Shown: piece by piece, positions 25,273 to 32,940 of the stretch | Layout of the letters: each line of letters opens with the position of its first letter | Numbering within the stretch: position 1 is the first letter of the stretch | DNA from: Streptomyces pyxinicus | GTDB lineage: Bacteria; Actinomycetota; Actinomycetes; Streptomycetales; Streptomycetaceae | DNA length: 64,000 bases | Reading direction: 5' to 3' | Assembly: GCF_024753135.1 (NCBI RefSeq) | Contig: NZ_JANUGP010000010.1 | Coordinates: 124,001 to 188,000, forward strand | Position numbers and translations under genes: made by a program | The notes under the pieces: model-generated | Seen by the model: the letters and a program-made list of their open reading frames with translations, nothing else | What the model was told of the DNA's origin: nothing | The model's database searches: none

Positions 25273-26751
25273 TCAGGCCCGCAGCAGCTTCTTGATGATC
25301 TTCCCGGCGGGGTTGCGGGGCACCTGCTCGATGAACTCCACCCGCCGGGGCCGCTTGTAGGGCGCCAGCAACCGCGAGACGTGGCCGAGGAGTTCGACCG
25401 TGCCGGTGCCGGGCTCGGCCACCACGTACGCCAGCGGCACCTCGCCGTAGTCCTCGTCCGGCATGCCGACGACCGCCGCGTCCCGTACCGCCGGGTGGCT
25501 CATCAGGGCCCGCTCGATCTCCGAGGGGTAGACGTTCTGCCCGGCCCGGATGATGACGTCCTTGGTGCGGTCCACGAGGTGGATGCGCCCCGCCTCGTCC
25601 ACGAACCCCAGGTCACCGGTCCTGATCCATCCGTCCAGGTCGATCTCGCGGGTGGCCTCCGGATCGTTCCAGTAACCCCGCATCACCCCGGGCCCGCGCA
25701 CCACGATCTCGCCGGTCTCGCCGCCCGGCAGCTCCGCTCCGTCCGAGCCCACCGCGCGGGCGGACATGCCGGGGATCACCCGCCCGCAGGGGATGCGCGC
25801 CGTGACGTCCCCGGGCGCCGGGTGCTCGTCGGGGCCGAGGGTGACGAACGGGCCGCCGACCTCCGTCATGCCGTACACCTGCCGGAAGCCGCAGCCGAGG
25901 CGCCGTACGGCCTCCTCGTACACGTCCAGGGGCATGGGGGCGGCGCCGTACAGGACCTCCCGGAGCGTGGAGAGGTCGGTGCGGTCCGCGCCCTTGGCCT
26001 GGAGCGTGAAGCGGAGCATCTGCGGAACCAGCCACATATGGGTCGCGCGGTGCCGCTCCACCGCGGCCAGCGCCCGCTGCGGGGTGAAACCCGGCATGAG
26101 CACGATGGTCGCGCCCGCGGCCATGTAGGTGAGCGAGACCACCATGCTGCCGTGGTACAGCGGGCAGCAGTTGACCATCACGATGTCGTCGGTGGGCCGG
26201 GCCGACACCAGCCAGCCGAGGGCGATGGCGCGGAACGAGGCGCTGTCGACCGTGACGCCCTTGGCCTGCCCGGTGGTCGCCGAGGTGTGCAGCACGGCCA
26301 CCGGATCGGTGTCGGCCACGGCCGGCAGCGCCCGCTCGGGCGCCACCCTGCCCAGCGCCTCGAACGCCGGCTTGTCGAACGCCATCCTGAGCCGCACCGA
26401 CCCGGGCAACTCCGGATGCCGGTCCAGCAGTTCGGACTCGCCGAACACGGCCACCGCCCCGACCCGCGCCACGATGCCGGCGACCTCGGGCACGGCCAGG
26501 CTGTGGTTCAGCGGCACGAACAGCGCGCCCAGCCGGGCGAGCGCGAAGTAGGTCTCCAGGACCTCGATACGGTCCTTGGACAGCACGGCGACCCGGTCAC
26601 CGCGCCCGATGCCCAACTCGGCCAGGCCCCGCGCCAGTTCGAGCGTGCGGTCGTGGAACCGGTCCCAGGTGACCGCGCGCTGCTCGTCGACCAGTGCCGT
26701 CCGCCCGGGAAAGCACTGCCGGTTGCGTTCCAGCAGCTGGGTCAGCCACAT
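25273..26751 (-). CDS. antF: Aryl-AMP ligase AntF
   Basis: A 492-residue ANL-family adenylating enzyme. Motifs: HTSATTGQAKGVTV (P-loop, note Ala for Ser in the usual SGTTG), YGMTEVGGPF, WIRTGDLGFVD near 386 and the catalytic Lys in RNPAGKIIKKLL at the end. In antimycin biosynthesis the family member activates anthranilate and loads it onto AntG. Its ATG overlaps the antG stop (ATGA), which supports tight stoichiometry with the carrier. Transcribed from the divergent promoter at about 27148-27177. Confidence 0.93.
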   Translation of the reverse strand: MWLTQLLERNRQCFPGRTALVDEQRAVTWDRFHDRTLELARGLAELGIGRGDRVAVLSKDRIEVLETYFALARLGALFVPLNHSLAVPEVAGIVARVGAVAVFGESELLDRHPELPGSVRLRMAFDKPAFEALGRVAPERALPAVADTDPVAVLHTSATTGQAKGVTVDSASFRAIALGWLVSARPTDDIVMVNCCPLYHGSMVVSLTYMAAGATIVLMPGFTPQRALAAVERHRATHMWLVPQMLRFTLQAKGADRTDLSTLREVLYGAAPMPLDVYEEAVRRLGCGFRQVYGMTEVGGPFVTLGPDEHPAPGDVTARIPCGRVIPGMSARAVGSDGAELPGGETGEIVVRGPGVMRGYWNDPEATREIDLDGWIRTGDLGFVDEAGRIHLVDRTKDVIIRAGQNVYPSEIERALMSHPAVRDAAVVGMPDEDYGEVPLAYVVAEPGTGTVELLGHVSRLLAPYKRPRRVEFIEQVPRNPAGKIIKKLLRA

Positions 26752-27005
26752 CAGGCGCCGCCGCCCGCACCGGCCGCCGACCGCTCGGCCACGAAACGCT
26801 CGTAGTCGCCGATCGAGCGCAGCTTCTCCATGTCGTCGGCGGTGATCTCCACCCCGGCCCGCTGCTCGACCAGCAGCACCAGCCGCACCAGGTCACCGGA
26901 GTCGATGCCGCTCGCGGCGAGGTCGACGTCGTCACCGACCCGCCCGGCGTCCGCGTACTCCTCGGTGCCGGTCAGCTCGACCAGCAACTCCCTGATGGTG
27001 CTCAT
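26751..27005 (-). CDS. antG: Discrete acyl/aryl carrier protein AntG
   Basis: An 84-residue carrier protein with the phosphopantetheine site DLAASGIDSGDLVRL (Ser about 35) and the usual four-helix pattern (LVLLVEQRAGVEITADDM). It holds anthranilate while AntHIJKL converts it to 3-aminosalicylate, then passes the formylated product to AntC. ATG at 27005 with an upstream AAAGGGG. First gene of the antG-F-Q operon. Confidence 0.92.
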   Translation of the reverse strand: MSTIRELLVELTGTEEYADAGRVGDDVDLAASGIDSGDLVRLVLLVEQRAGVEITADDMEKLRSIGDYERFVAERSAAGAGGGA

Positions 27006-27097
27006 CGGTTACCCCTTTCGCCCCCGGCGGGCCGGCCGCCGGGCGGATCGTCCGAGCCGGGCGCGGAGCGGATCGCGTCCTGCGCCGCCGCCCGCCT

Positions 27098-27144
27098 TCA
27101 CCCGCGCCGGTCACCCGCGCCGGTTCACCCGCGCCTGTCACCCG
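27098..27144. repeat. Tandem repeat TCACCCGCGCCGG x3.5 in antG leader
   Basis: TCACCCGCGCCGG begins at 27098, 27111 and 27125 (the last as TCACCCGCGCCTG), with a partial copy at 27138. The period is 13-14 bp. It lies just downstream of the predicted antG promoter, so it should be in the antGFQ 5' leader. It could be slippage or a cluster of binding sites. Confidence 0.6.
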
Positions 27145-27147
27145 AAC

Positions 27148-27177
27148 AAGAGGCGACCGCACCGGACCGCAATCCCC
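27148..27177 (-). promoter_or_regulatory. Predicted sigma-AntA promoter of antG-F-Q
   Basis: Read on the minus strand: GGGGATTGCGG, 12 bp, then GCCTCTT. The same two blocks with the same 12-bp gap occur facing antH at 27221-27250. ATTG to CTCTT spacing is 17 bp, suitable for an ECF sigma. A start near 27141 would give a leader of about 136 nt. These two operons are the known AntA targets. Confidence 0.7.
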
Positions 27178-27184
27178 GCGGCCC

Positions 27185-27204
27185 CGCGTGACGTTTGTCA
27201 CGCG
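27185..27204. promoter_or_regulatory. Perfect 20-bp palindrome between the two promoters
   Basis: CGCGTGACGTTTGTCACGCG has 8-bp perfect arms around GTTT. It is 7 bp upstream of the -35 block facing antG and 16 bp upstream of the block facing antH. This is a natural place for an activator or repressor dimer acting on both operons. No protein can be named. Confidence 0.6.
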
Positions 27205-27220
27205 CACATGCCACCGGCCG

Positions 27221-27250
27221 GGGGATTGCGGACCCGTCTCCCGGCCTCTT
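27221..27250 (+). promoter_or_regulatory. Predicted sigma-AntA promoter of antH-P
   Basis: GGGGATTGCGG, 12 bp, GCCTCTT, identical in both blocks and in spacing to the antG-side promoter. A start near 27257 would give a leader of about 157 nt before antH. Confidence 0.7.
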
Positions 27251-27413
27251 TCCGAGACGGAGGCCGCGCCCGATCCGCCGGGCGCGGCGGGCGCCGTACG
27301 CGTCCGGGACGTGCCGAAGGAGTGATGCCAGTGCCCAGGCGAGGGGTCCGGTCCGGGGGCGCCCACGTCCCCGCCCCGGCGTGCGGCGGGCGGACCGGCC
27401 GGGGAGGAGTGGC

Positions 27414-28445
27414 ATGAGCGCGGCAGCACCCGCAGGCACCGAGACCGCCGGCGAGGACGAGATGACGGCGCGGTTCGAGGCGCTCGTCGGCGCCGGCGAG
27501 GCCGTCGAACCGCGGGACTGGATGCCCGACGGCTACCGCCGCATGGTCCTCCGGCAGCTCGCCCAGCACGCCCACTCCGAGATCATCGGCATGCAGCCGG
27601 AGGGCGCCTGGCTCACCCGGGCACCCTCCCTGCACCGCAAGTCGGTGCTCCTCGCCAAGGTGCAGGACGAGGCCGGCCACGGCCTGTACCTGTACTCCGC
27701 CGCCGAGACCCTGGGCGTGGACCGCGCCGACCTGCTGGACGCCCTGCACGAGGGCCGCCAGCGCGCCTCGGCCACCTTCAACCACCCCGCGCTGACCTGG
27801 GCCGACACCGGCACCATCGCCTGGCTGACGGACGGCGCCGCCGTCATCAACCAAGCCCCGCTGTGCCGCACCTCGTACGGGCCCTACGCACGGGCCATGC
27901 GGCGCGTCTGCCAGGAGGAGGCCTTCCACGTACGGCAGGGCTACGACCTGATGCGCGCCCTGTGCGAGGGGACACCGGCGCAGAAGGAGATGGCGCAGGA
28001 CGCCGTGAACCGCTGGTGGCTGCCGGCCGTGGCGCTGATGTTCGGGCCGCCCGACACCGAGGCGGGCGGCGCCGACGCGCGCACCGCGGCGGTCGGCGCC
28101 GCGGTCTCGCGCCGGGCCATGGCCTGGGGCATCAAGCGGCACACCAACGACGAACTGCGCCAGCGCTTCGTCGACAGCTGCGTCCCGCAGGCCGAACGCC
28201 TCGGCCTGTCCCTGCCGGACCCGGCGATCCGCTGGAACGAGGAACGCGGCCACCACGACTTCACCCCGGTCGACTGGGACGGCTACCGGCGGGCGCTCGG
28301 CGAGGACACGCACTGGGCCCGGCAGCGCGTGGCCCACCGGCGCGCCGCGCACGAGGACGGGGCCTGGGTGCGGGAGGCCGCCGCCGCGCATGCCGCCCGC
28401 ACCCCGAACACCGACGGCGACGACATCCCGGAGGCGCGCGCATGA
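27414..28445 (+). CDS. antH: Oxygenase subunit AntH (PaaA-like, di-iron)
   Basis: A 343-residue ferritin-like di-iron oxygenase subunit homologous to PaaA of phenylacetyl-CoA epoxidase. Di-iron ligands appear in HAHSEIIGM (about 52-60), AKVQDEAGHGLYLY (about 80-93), RVCQEEAFHVRQGYDL and the late EERGHHDF. With AntI-L it oxidises anthraniloyl-AntG to 3-aminosalicyl-AntG, through an epoxide and a carboxyl shift. ATG at 27414 follows GGGGAGGAGTGGC. Overlaps antI by 4 bp. Confidence 0.93.
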   Translation: MSAAAPAGTETAGEDEMTARFEALVGAGEAVEPRDWMPDGYRRMVLRQLAQHAHSEIIGMQPEGAWLTRAPSLHRKSVLLAKVQDEAGHGLYLYSAAETLGVDRADLLDALHEGRQRASATFNHPALTWADTGTIAWLTDGAAVINQAPLCRTSYGPYARAMRRVCQEEAFHVRQGYDLMRALCEGTPAQKEMAQDAVNRWWLPAVALMFGPPDTEAGGADARTAAVGAAVSRRAMAWGIKRHTNDELRQRFVDSCVPQAERLGLSLPDPAIRWNEERGHHDFTPVDWDGYRRALGEDTHWARQRVAHRRAAHEDGAWVREAAAAHAARTPNTDGDDIPEARA

Positions 28446-28759
28446 GCGGCCGGCAGCCGGAGGGCGCCCCCGCGTCCTGGGAGGTCTTCCTGCGCCCGAG
28501 GCGCGGACTCGCCCACCAGCACATGGGCTCGGTACGCGCCCACGACCCGGACACCGCCCTGCTCAGGGCCCGCGACCTGTACACCCGCCGGGGCGACCCG
28601 CTGTCGCTGTGGGTGGTCCGCTCCGACGCCGTGCACACCGCCTCCCCGGACGAACACGACCCCTACTTCGCCAACGCGCGGCACAAGCCGTACCGGTACC
28701 CGGAGCAGTTCGCGCCGCTCACCACCGAGAAGGGCCCCGACGGTGAACACGACGACTGA
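28442..28759 (+). CDS. antI: Oxygenase subunit AntI (PaaB-like)
   Basis: A 105-residue PaaB homologue. WEVFLRPRRGLAHQHMGSV, then DPDTALLRARDLYTRRGDPL, and the C-terminal FANARHKPYRYPEQF are family marks. PaaB bridges PaaAC subunits in the epoxidase complex. It starts at the ATGA shared with antH. Its last 15 bases overlap antJ within a 24-bp repeat. Confidence 0.92.
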   Translation: MSGRQPEGAPASWEVFLRPRRGLAHQHMGSVRAHDPDTALLRARDLYTRRGDPLSLWVVRSDAVHTASPDEHDPYFANARHKPYRYPEQFAPLTTEKGPDGEHDD

Positions 28760-29576
28760 CCCGGCGGCGAACACGACGACTGACCCGGCGGTCAGCACGA
28801 CGACCGACCCGGGGGGCCTCCGGCTCGATCCCGGTCTTGCCGTCCACCTGCTGCGCCTCGGCGACGACGCCCTCGTCCTCGGGCAGCGGCTGTGCCAGTG
28901 GATCACCCGGGCGCCCAGCATCGAGGAGGACCTGGCGCTGTCCAACATCGCCCTGGACCTCATCGGCCAGGCCCGTGTGCTGCTCACCCGCGCCGGAGGC
29001 CTGGACGGCACCGGACGCGACGAGGACGCCCTCGCCTACGCCCGCACCGACCGCGAGTTCACCAACGCCCTGCTCACCGAGCTGCCCAACGGCGACTTCG
29101 CGGCCACCGTCGCCCGGCAACTCGCCTACACCCACTACGCCGTGGCCTACTACGAGGCGCTGGGCGGCTGCCCGGACCCCGAGCTGGCCGCGTTCGGGCA
29201 GCGGGCCGCCAAGGAGGTCGCCTTCCACCGGCTGCACGCCGACACCTGGACCGAACGGCTCGGCCTCGGCACCCCCGAGAGCACCCGCCGGATGCAGCGC
29301 GGCCTGGACCTGGTGTGGCCGTACACGGCGGAACTCTTCGACGAGGACGACGTGGTGCGCGCCCTCGCCGCCGCCGGCACGATCCCCTCGCCCGCCCCGC
29401 TGCGCCCGCTGTGGGAGCGGAGCACGACGGAGGTCATCACCCGGGCCGGACTCACCGTGCCGACCCCCGCCTGGCAGGCCCGGGGCGGCCGGACGGGCCT
29501 GCACACCGAGGAGTTCGCGTCCCTGGTCGCCGAACTCCAGTCGGTCAACCGGCAGTTCCCCGGAGGCACCTGGTGA
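28743..29576 (+). CDS. antJ: Oxygenase subunit AntJ (PaaC-like)
   Basis: A 277-residue PaaC homologue, the non-catalytic ferritin-fold partner of AntH. Family marks: LGDDALVLGQRLCQWITRAP, EEDLALSNIALDLIGQAR, LAYTHYAVAYYEALG, EVAFHRLHADTWTERLG, TEEFASLVAELQSVNRQFPG. The GTG start at 28743 leads into three copies of an 8-residue Thr/Asp/Pro repeat not expected in the family. This suggests the N-terminus grew by duplication. Overlaps antI by 17 bp and antK by 4 bp. Confidence 0.91.
   Translation: MNTTTDPAANTTTDPAVSTTTDPGGLRLDPGLAVHLLRLGDDALVLGQRLCQWITRAPSIEEDLALSNIALDLIGQARVLLTRAGGLDGTGRDEDALAYARTDREFTNALLTELPNGDFAATVARQLAYTHYAVAYYEALGGCPDPELAAFGQRAAKEVAFHRLHADTWTERLGLGTPESTRRMQRGLDLVWPYTAELFDEDDVVRALAAAGTIPSPAPLRPLWERSTTEVITRAGLTVPTPAWQARGGRTGLHTEEFASLVAELQSVNRQFPGGTW
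28745..28816. repeat. 24-bp triplicate at antI-antJ overlap
   Basis: GAACACGACGACTGACCCGG occurs at 28745 and 28769, and a diverged third copy begins at 28793. Each unit is 24 bp, so in antJ it encodes an 8-residue repeat (NTTTDPAA, NTTTDPAV, STTTDPGG). The first copy also contains the antI stop codon. Confidence 0.85.
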
Positions 29577-30073
29577 GCGGAGCGACGGCCCTCGCGGCCC
29601 CGGAGGTCCGGGCGCGGGTGGCGGCCGTACCGGACCCGGAGCTGCCCTTCCTCACCCTCGGCGACCTCGGGGTGGTCGGCTCGGTCGCCCCCGGCGCCGA
29701 CGGACGCCTCGAAGTGGAGTTCACCCCCACCTACCTGGGCTGCCCGGCCCTGGCCGCCATGGCCTCCGCGATCCGCGATGTCCTGGCCGACTGCGGCCAC
29801 CCGGACGGGCGGGTACGGCAGGTGCTGTCACCGGCGTGGACGACGGACCGCATCACCGCCGCCGGCCGGGCCGCGCTCGCCGCCCACGGCATCGCCCCGC
29901 CCACCGCCGCGCCGGGGGACGGCCCGGTGCTCGTCCGGCTCGGAGGGGTGCCCTGCCCGCACTGCGGGTCCCGGGCCACCCGGCCGCACAGCCCGTTCGG
30001 CCCCTCCCGCTGCCAGTCGATGCTGCGCTGCACCGCCTGCCACGAGCTGTTCCCCCACCTGAACGCGCTATGA
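29573..30073 (+). CDS. antK: Oxygenase maturation subunit AntK (PaaD-like)
   Basis: A 166-residue PaaD/MIP18-domain protein. The N-terminal part carries VPDPELPFLTLGDLGVV and YLGCPALAAM (conserved Cys about 64). The C-terminus is a zinc-ribbon-like CPHCG with a later CTAC. PaaD is thought to help assemble iron centres of the epoxidase. GTG start overlaps antJ, and its stop overlaps the antL ATG. Confidence 0.91.
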   Translation: MSGATALAAPEVRARVAAVPDPELPFLTLGDLGVVGSVAPGADGRLEVEFTPTYLGCPALAAMASAIRDVLADCGHPDGRVRQVLSPAWTTDRITAAGRAALAAHGIAPPTAAPGDGPVLVRLGGVPCPHCGSRATRPHSPFGPSRCQSMLRCTACHELFPHLNAL

Positions 30074-31191
30074 GGCCCCGCGTGAACTCCGTCGCCCCGG
30101 CCGGCACTGTCCGGCCCGCCGCCCGCCGGCGCACCGGCTGGCACCGGCTCCCGGTCACCGCCGTGCAGCGGCTCACCCAGGACGCCGTCGCCGTCACCCT
30201 CGCCGTCCCGGACGCCCTCCGGGACACCTTCGCGCACCGGCCCGGCGAGCACGTCGTCGTCCGGCACCGCCGCGCGGGCGAGGAACTGCGCCGCAGCTAC
30301 TCGGTGTGCCCGCCGCCCGAGGACCCCGGCGCGCTGCGGCTGGTGATCAAGCGGGGCACCCCGGACGGCTTCGGCGCCTACGCCCTGACCGGCCTCGCAC
30401 CCGGCGACCACCTCGAACTCTCCCCGCCCGATGGCGACTTCGCACTGCCCGAGCTGCCCGGAGCCCACCATGTGCTGATCGCGGGCGGCTCCGGCATCAC
30501 CCCGCTCGCCGCCCTGGCCGCGGGCGCGCTGCGCACGGACCCGACGTGCCGGGTCTCCCTCGTGCACGCGGTGCCCACGGCCGCCGACGCCCTGCTCGCC
30601 GACGAACTCGCCCTGCTCAAGGACGCGTTCATCGAGCGGTTCACCGTGCTCCACGTCCTCACCCGCGAAGCGCGGCCGCCCCTGGACGGCCGGATCGACG
30701 CCGGCAACCTGCCGGGCCTGCTCGCCGCGCTGGACGCCCGGCCCGGTCCCGGCACCACCTACGCCCTGTGCGGCCCGGCCGGCCTGACCGCCACCGTCCG
30801 TACGGCGCTGACGGCGGCGGGAGCCGACCCGGACCTGGTCCGCTCCGAGCTGTTCACCCTCGGCGCCGCCCCGCGCACCCCGCCCGTGCCCGGCGCGCCG
30901 CCCACCCCCGAGGGCACCCGGATCACCGCCCTGTACGACGGCCGGCGCCGGGTCGTCACCGCCGGGCCCCGGGACCCGGCGCTGCTCGACGCGCTGCTGC
31001 GCGACCACCCCGACGTGCCCTACGCCTGCCGCGAGGGCATCTGCGGAAGCTGCCGCGCCAAGGTCCTCACCGGCGAGGTCGCGACCGGCCCCCAACACGC
31101 CCTGGACGCCGCCCAGCTGGCCGCCGGCTACACGCTCACCTGCCGCGCCAGACCCCTCGGCGCCGAGGTCACCGTCGACTTCGACGCCTGA
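30070..31191 (+). CDS. antL: Oxygenase reductase AntL (PaaE-like)
   Basis: A 373-residue ferredoxin-NADP reductase with a C-terminal plant-type ferredoxin. FAD site: RRSYSVCPPPED. NAD(P) site: LIAGGSGITPLAAL (about 136-149) and YALCGPAGL. 2Fe-2S Cys: CREGICGSCRAKV (about 318-330) and a distal Cys in TLTCRARP. It feeds electrons to the AntH di-iron site. ATG shares ATGA with antK. A 64-bp gap follows before antM. Confidence 0.92.
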   Translation: MRPRVNSVAPAGTVRPAARRRTGWHRLPVTAVQRLTQDAVAVTLAVPDALRDTFAHRPGEHVVVRHRRAGEELRRSYSVCPPPEDPGALRLVIKRGTPDGFGAYALTGLAPGDHLELSPPDGDFALPELPGAHHVLIAGGSGITPLAALAAGALRTDPTCRVSLVHAVPTAADALLADELALLKDAFIERFTVLHVLTREARPPLDGRIDAGNLPGLLAALDARPGPGTTYALCGPAGLTATVRTALTAAGADPDLVRSELFTLGAAPRTPPVPGAPPTPEGTRITALYDGRRRVVTAGPRDPALLDALLRDHPDVPYACREGICGSCRAKVLTGEVATGPQHALDAAQLAAGYTLTCRARPLGAEVTVDFDA

Positions 31192-31255
31192 CGGCACCCG
31201 CCCCGGCCGGCATCCACCCCTCCAACAGGCCCACCCCCAGCAGAAGGAGAGCACG

Positions 31256-32032
31256 ATGACCACCCCCCTGCGGCACGCGGGCAGGACCGCCCTGGTCACC
31301 GGCGGCAGTCGCGGCATCGGCCGGGCCGTCAGCCGCCGGCTGGCCCGCGAAGGCGCTCTGGTGGCCGTCCACTACGGGCACGACCGCGAGGCCGCCGAGC
31401 GCACCGTCAAGGAGATCGAGTCCGACGGCGGACACGCCTTCCCGGTCCACGCCGAACTGGGCGTGCCCGGCGACGCCGACACCCTCTGGACGGCCTTCGA
31501 CCGGGCCCTCGCCGGGCAGGGCGCCGAACCCGGCCTGGACATCCTCGTCAACAACGCCGGCATCACCGTCCCCCGGGGGATCGCGGACGTCACCGAGGAG
31601 GACTACGACCGCGTGTTCGCCGTCAACACGAAGGCGCCGTTCTTCATCGTCCAGCGCGGCCTCGGCCGGCTGCGCGACGGCGGCCGGATCGTGAACGTCT
31701 CCTCGGTCGCCACCCGCGTCGCCTTCCCGCCGATCATCGCCTACACCATGACCAAGGCCGCCCTGGACTACCTCACCCTGGCCCTCGCCCGGGAACTGGG
31801 ACCGCGCGGCATCACCGTCAACAGCGTCGCCCCCGGCTACACCGAGACGGAGATCAACCCGACCCTCGCCGTCCCGGAGATCCGCCGACGGTACGAGTCC
31901 GCCTCCGTGTTCGGCCGGCTCGGCGCCCCCGCGGACATCGCCGACATCGTGTCCTTCGTGGCGAGCGACGAGGCCCGCTGGGTGACCGGCCAGTGGCTCG
32001 ACGCCTCCGGCGGTGTCCACCTCGGCCCGTGA
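31256..32032 (+). CDS. antM: Discrete ketoreductase AntM (SDR)
   Basis: A 258-residue classical SDR close to FabG. TGGSRGIGRAVSRRL (about 15-29), NNAGITVPRG, NVSSVAT and the catalytic YTMTKAALDY are present. In antimycin biosynthesis the family member reduces the C8 ketone, giving the hydroxyl acylated by AntB. Ribosome site AGAAGGAGAGCACG lies just before the ATG. Confidence 0.92.
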   Translation: MTTPLRHAGRTALVTGGSRGIGRAVSRRLAREGALVAVHYGHDREAAERTVKEIESDGGHAFPVHAELGVPGDADTLWTAFDRALAGQGAEPGLDILVNNAGITVPRGIADVTEEDYDRVFAVNTKAPFFIVQRGLGRLRDGGRIVNVSSVATRVAFPPIIAYTMTKAALDYLTLALARELGPRGITVNSVAPGYTETEINPTLAVPEIRRRYESASVFGRLGAPADIADIVSFVASDEARWVTGQWLDASGGVHLGP

Positions 32033-32091
32033 GCCCCGGCCCCGCGCCCGTCCCGCCGCACCGCCCGCGGCACCTCTAGGAGACCCTCACC

Positions 32092-32940
32092 ATGAACGAC
32101 GGCACGTCCGCGCCGGCCCGGCAGACCGCGGACGACTCACTGACCCGGCCCTTCGACGGCGCCAGCCCCTATGACGCCTATGTGCACGCGTCCGTCCTCA
32201 ACCACCTCCAACAGCCCCTGACCGAGGCACCCGAGGAGATGGGCTTCGTCGTCACCACCCAGGTGATGGAGCTGTGGTTCACGCTGATCGTCCACGAGTG
32301 GCGCGCGGCGGGCACCGCCTTCGCCAAGGACGACCTGAACGCCGCCACCGACGCCCTCACCCGCAGCCGCCGCGCCCTGACCGCCCTCAACGCCACCTGG
32401 GCGCCGCTGGCCGCCCTGACGCCCGCCCAGTTCAACGGCTTCCGGGCGGCGTTCGGCAACGCGTCGGGCTTCCAGTCCGCGATGTACCGGCACCTGGAGT
32501 TCCTCCTCGGCGACAAGTCCGAGGCGATGCTCCGCCTGCACGGGGGCGACCCGGCCGTGCACGAGGCGCTCAGCGAGACGTACCGCCAACCGTCGGTGTA
32601 CGACGAGGTGTTGGGCTACCTGCACCGGCAGGGGCTGCCGGTGCCCGAGCGGGTACGGGGCCGGGACATGACCGCGCCCTACACGGCGGACCCGGGCGTC
32701 GTGGAGGTGTGGCGGCGGATCTACACCGGCCCTCAGCACCATCCGCTGCTCACCCTCGGTGAACTGCTCACCGACATAGCCGAACTCGTCCTGCGCTGGC
32801 GCTTCGACCACGTGATGGTGGTCCGCCGCGCGATGGGCGCCAAGACCGGCAGCGCCGGCTCCACGGGCCTCGCCTGGCTCGAACAGCGCGCCGGCAAACC
32901 GGTGTTCCCGGAGCTGTGGGAGGTGCGCGGTGGTGTCTAG
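32092..32940 (+). CDS. antN: Tryptophan 2,3-dioxygenase AntN
   Basis: A 282-residue haem dioxygenase. MGFVVTTQVMELWFTLIVHE contains the family HxxxELW-like segment near residues 43-62, and FGNASGFQSAMYRHLEFLLG near 121-140 is the second signature. It opens the indole of Trp to N-formylkynurenine, the first step to anthranilate. ATG 32092 has a clear AGGAG. The antO start lies inside its last codons. Confidence 0.93.
   Translation: MNDGTSAPARQTADDSLTRPFDGASPYDAYVHASVLNHLQQPLTEAPEEMGFVVTTQVMELWFTLIVHEWRAAGTAFAKDDLNAATDALTRSRRALTALNATWAPLAALTPAQFNGFRAAFGNASGFQSAMYRHLEFLLGDKSEAMLRLHGGDPAVHEALSETYRQPSVYDEVLGYLHRQGLPVPERVRGRDMTAPYTADPGVVEVWRRIYTGPQHHPLLTLGELLTDIAELVLRWRFDHVMVVRRAMGAKTGSAGSTGLAWLEQRAGKPVFPELWEVRGGV

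Noticed and set aside
27414..31191. Phenylacetate (paa) catabolism operon
   Set aside because: PaaK, PaaG, PaaZ and other degradation genes are missing, and the genes sit between antG and antM, so they are antHIJKL.
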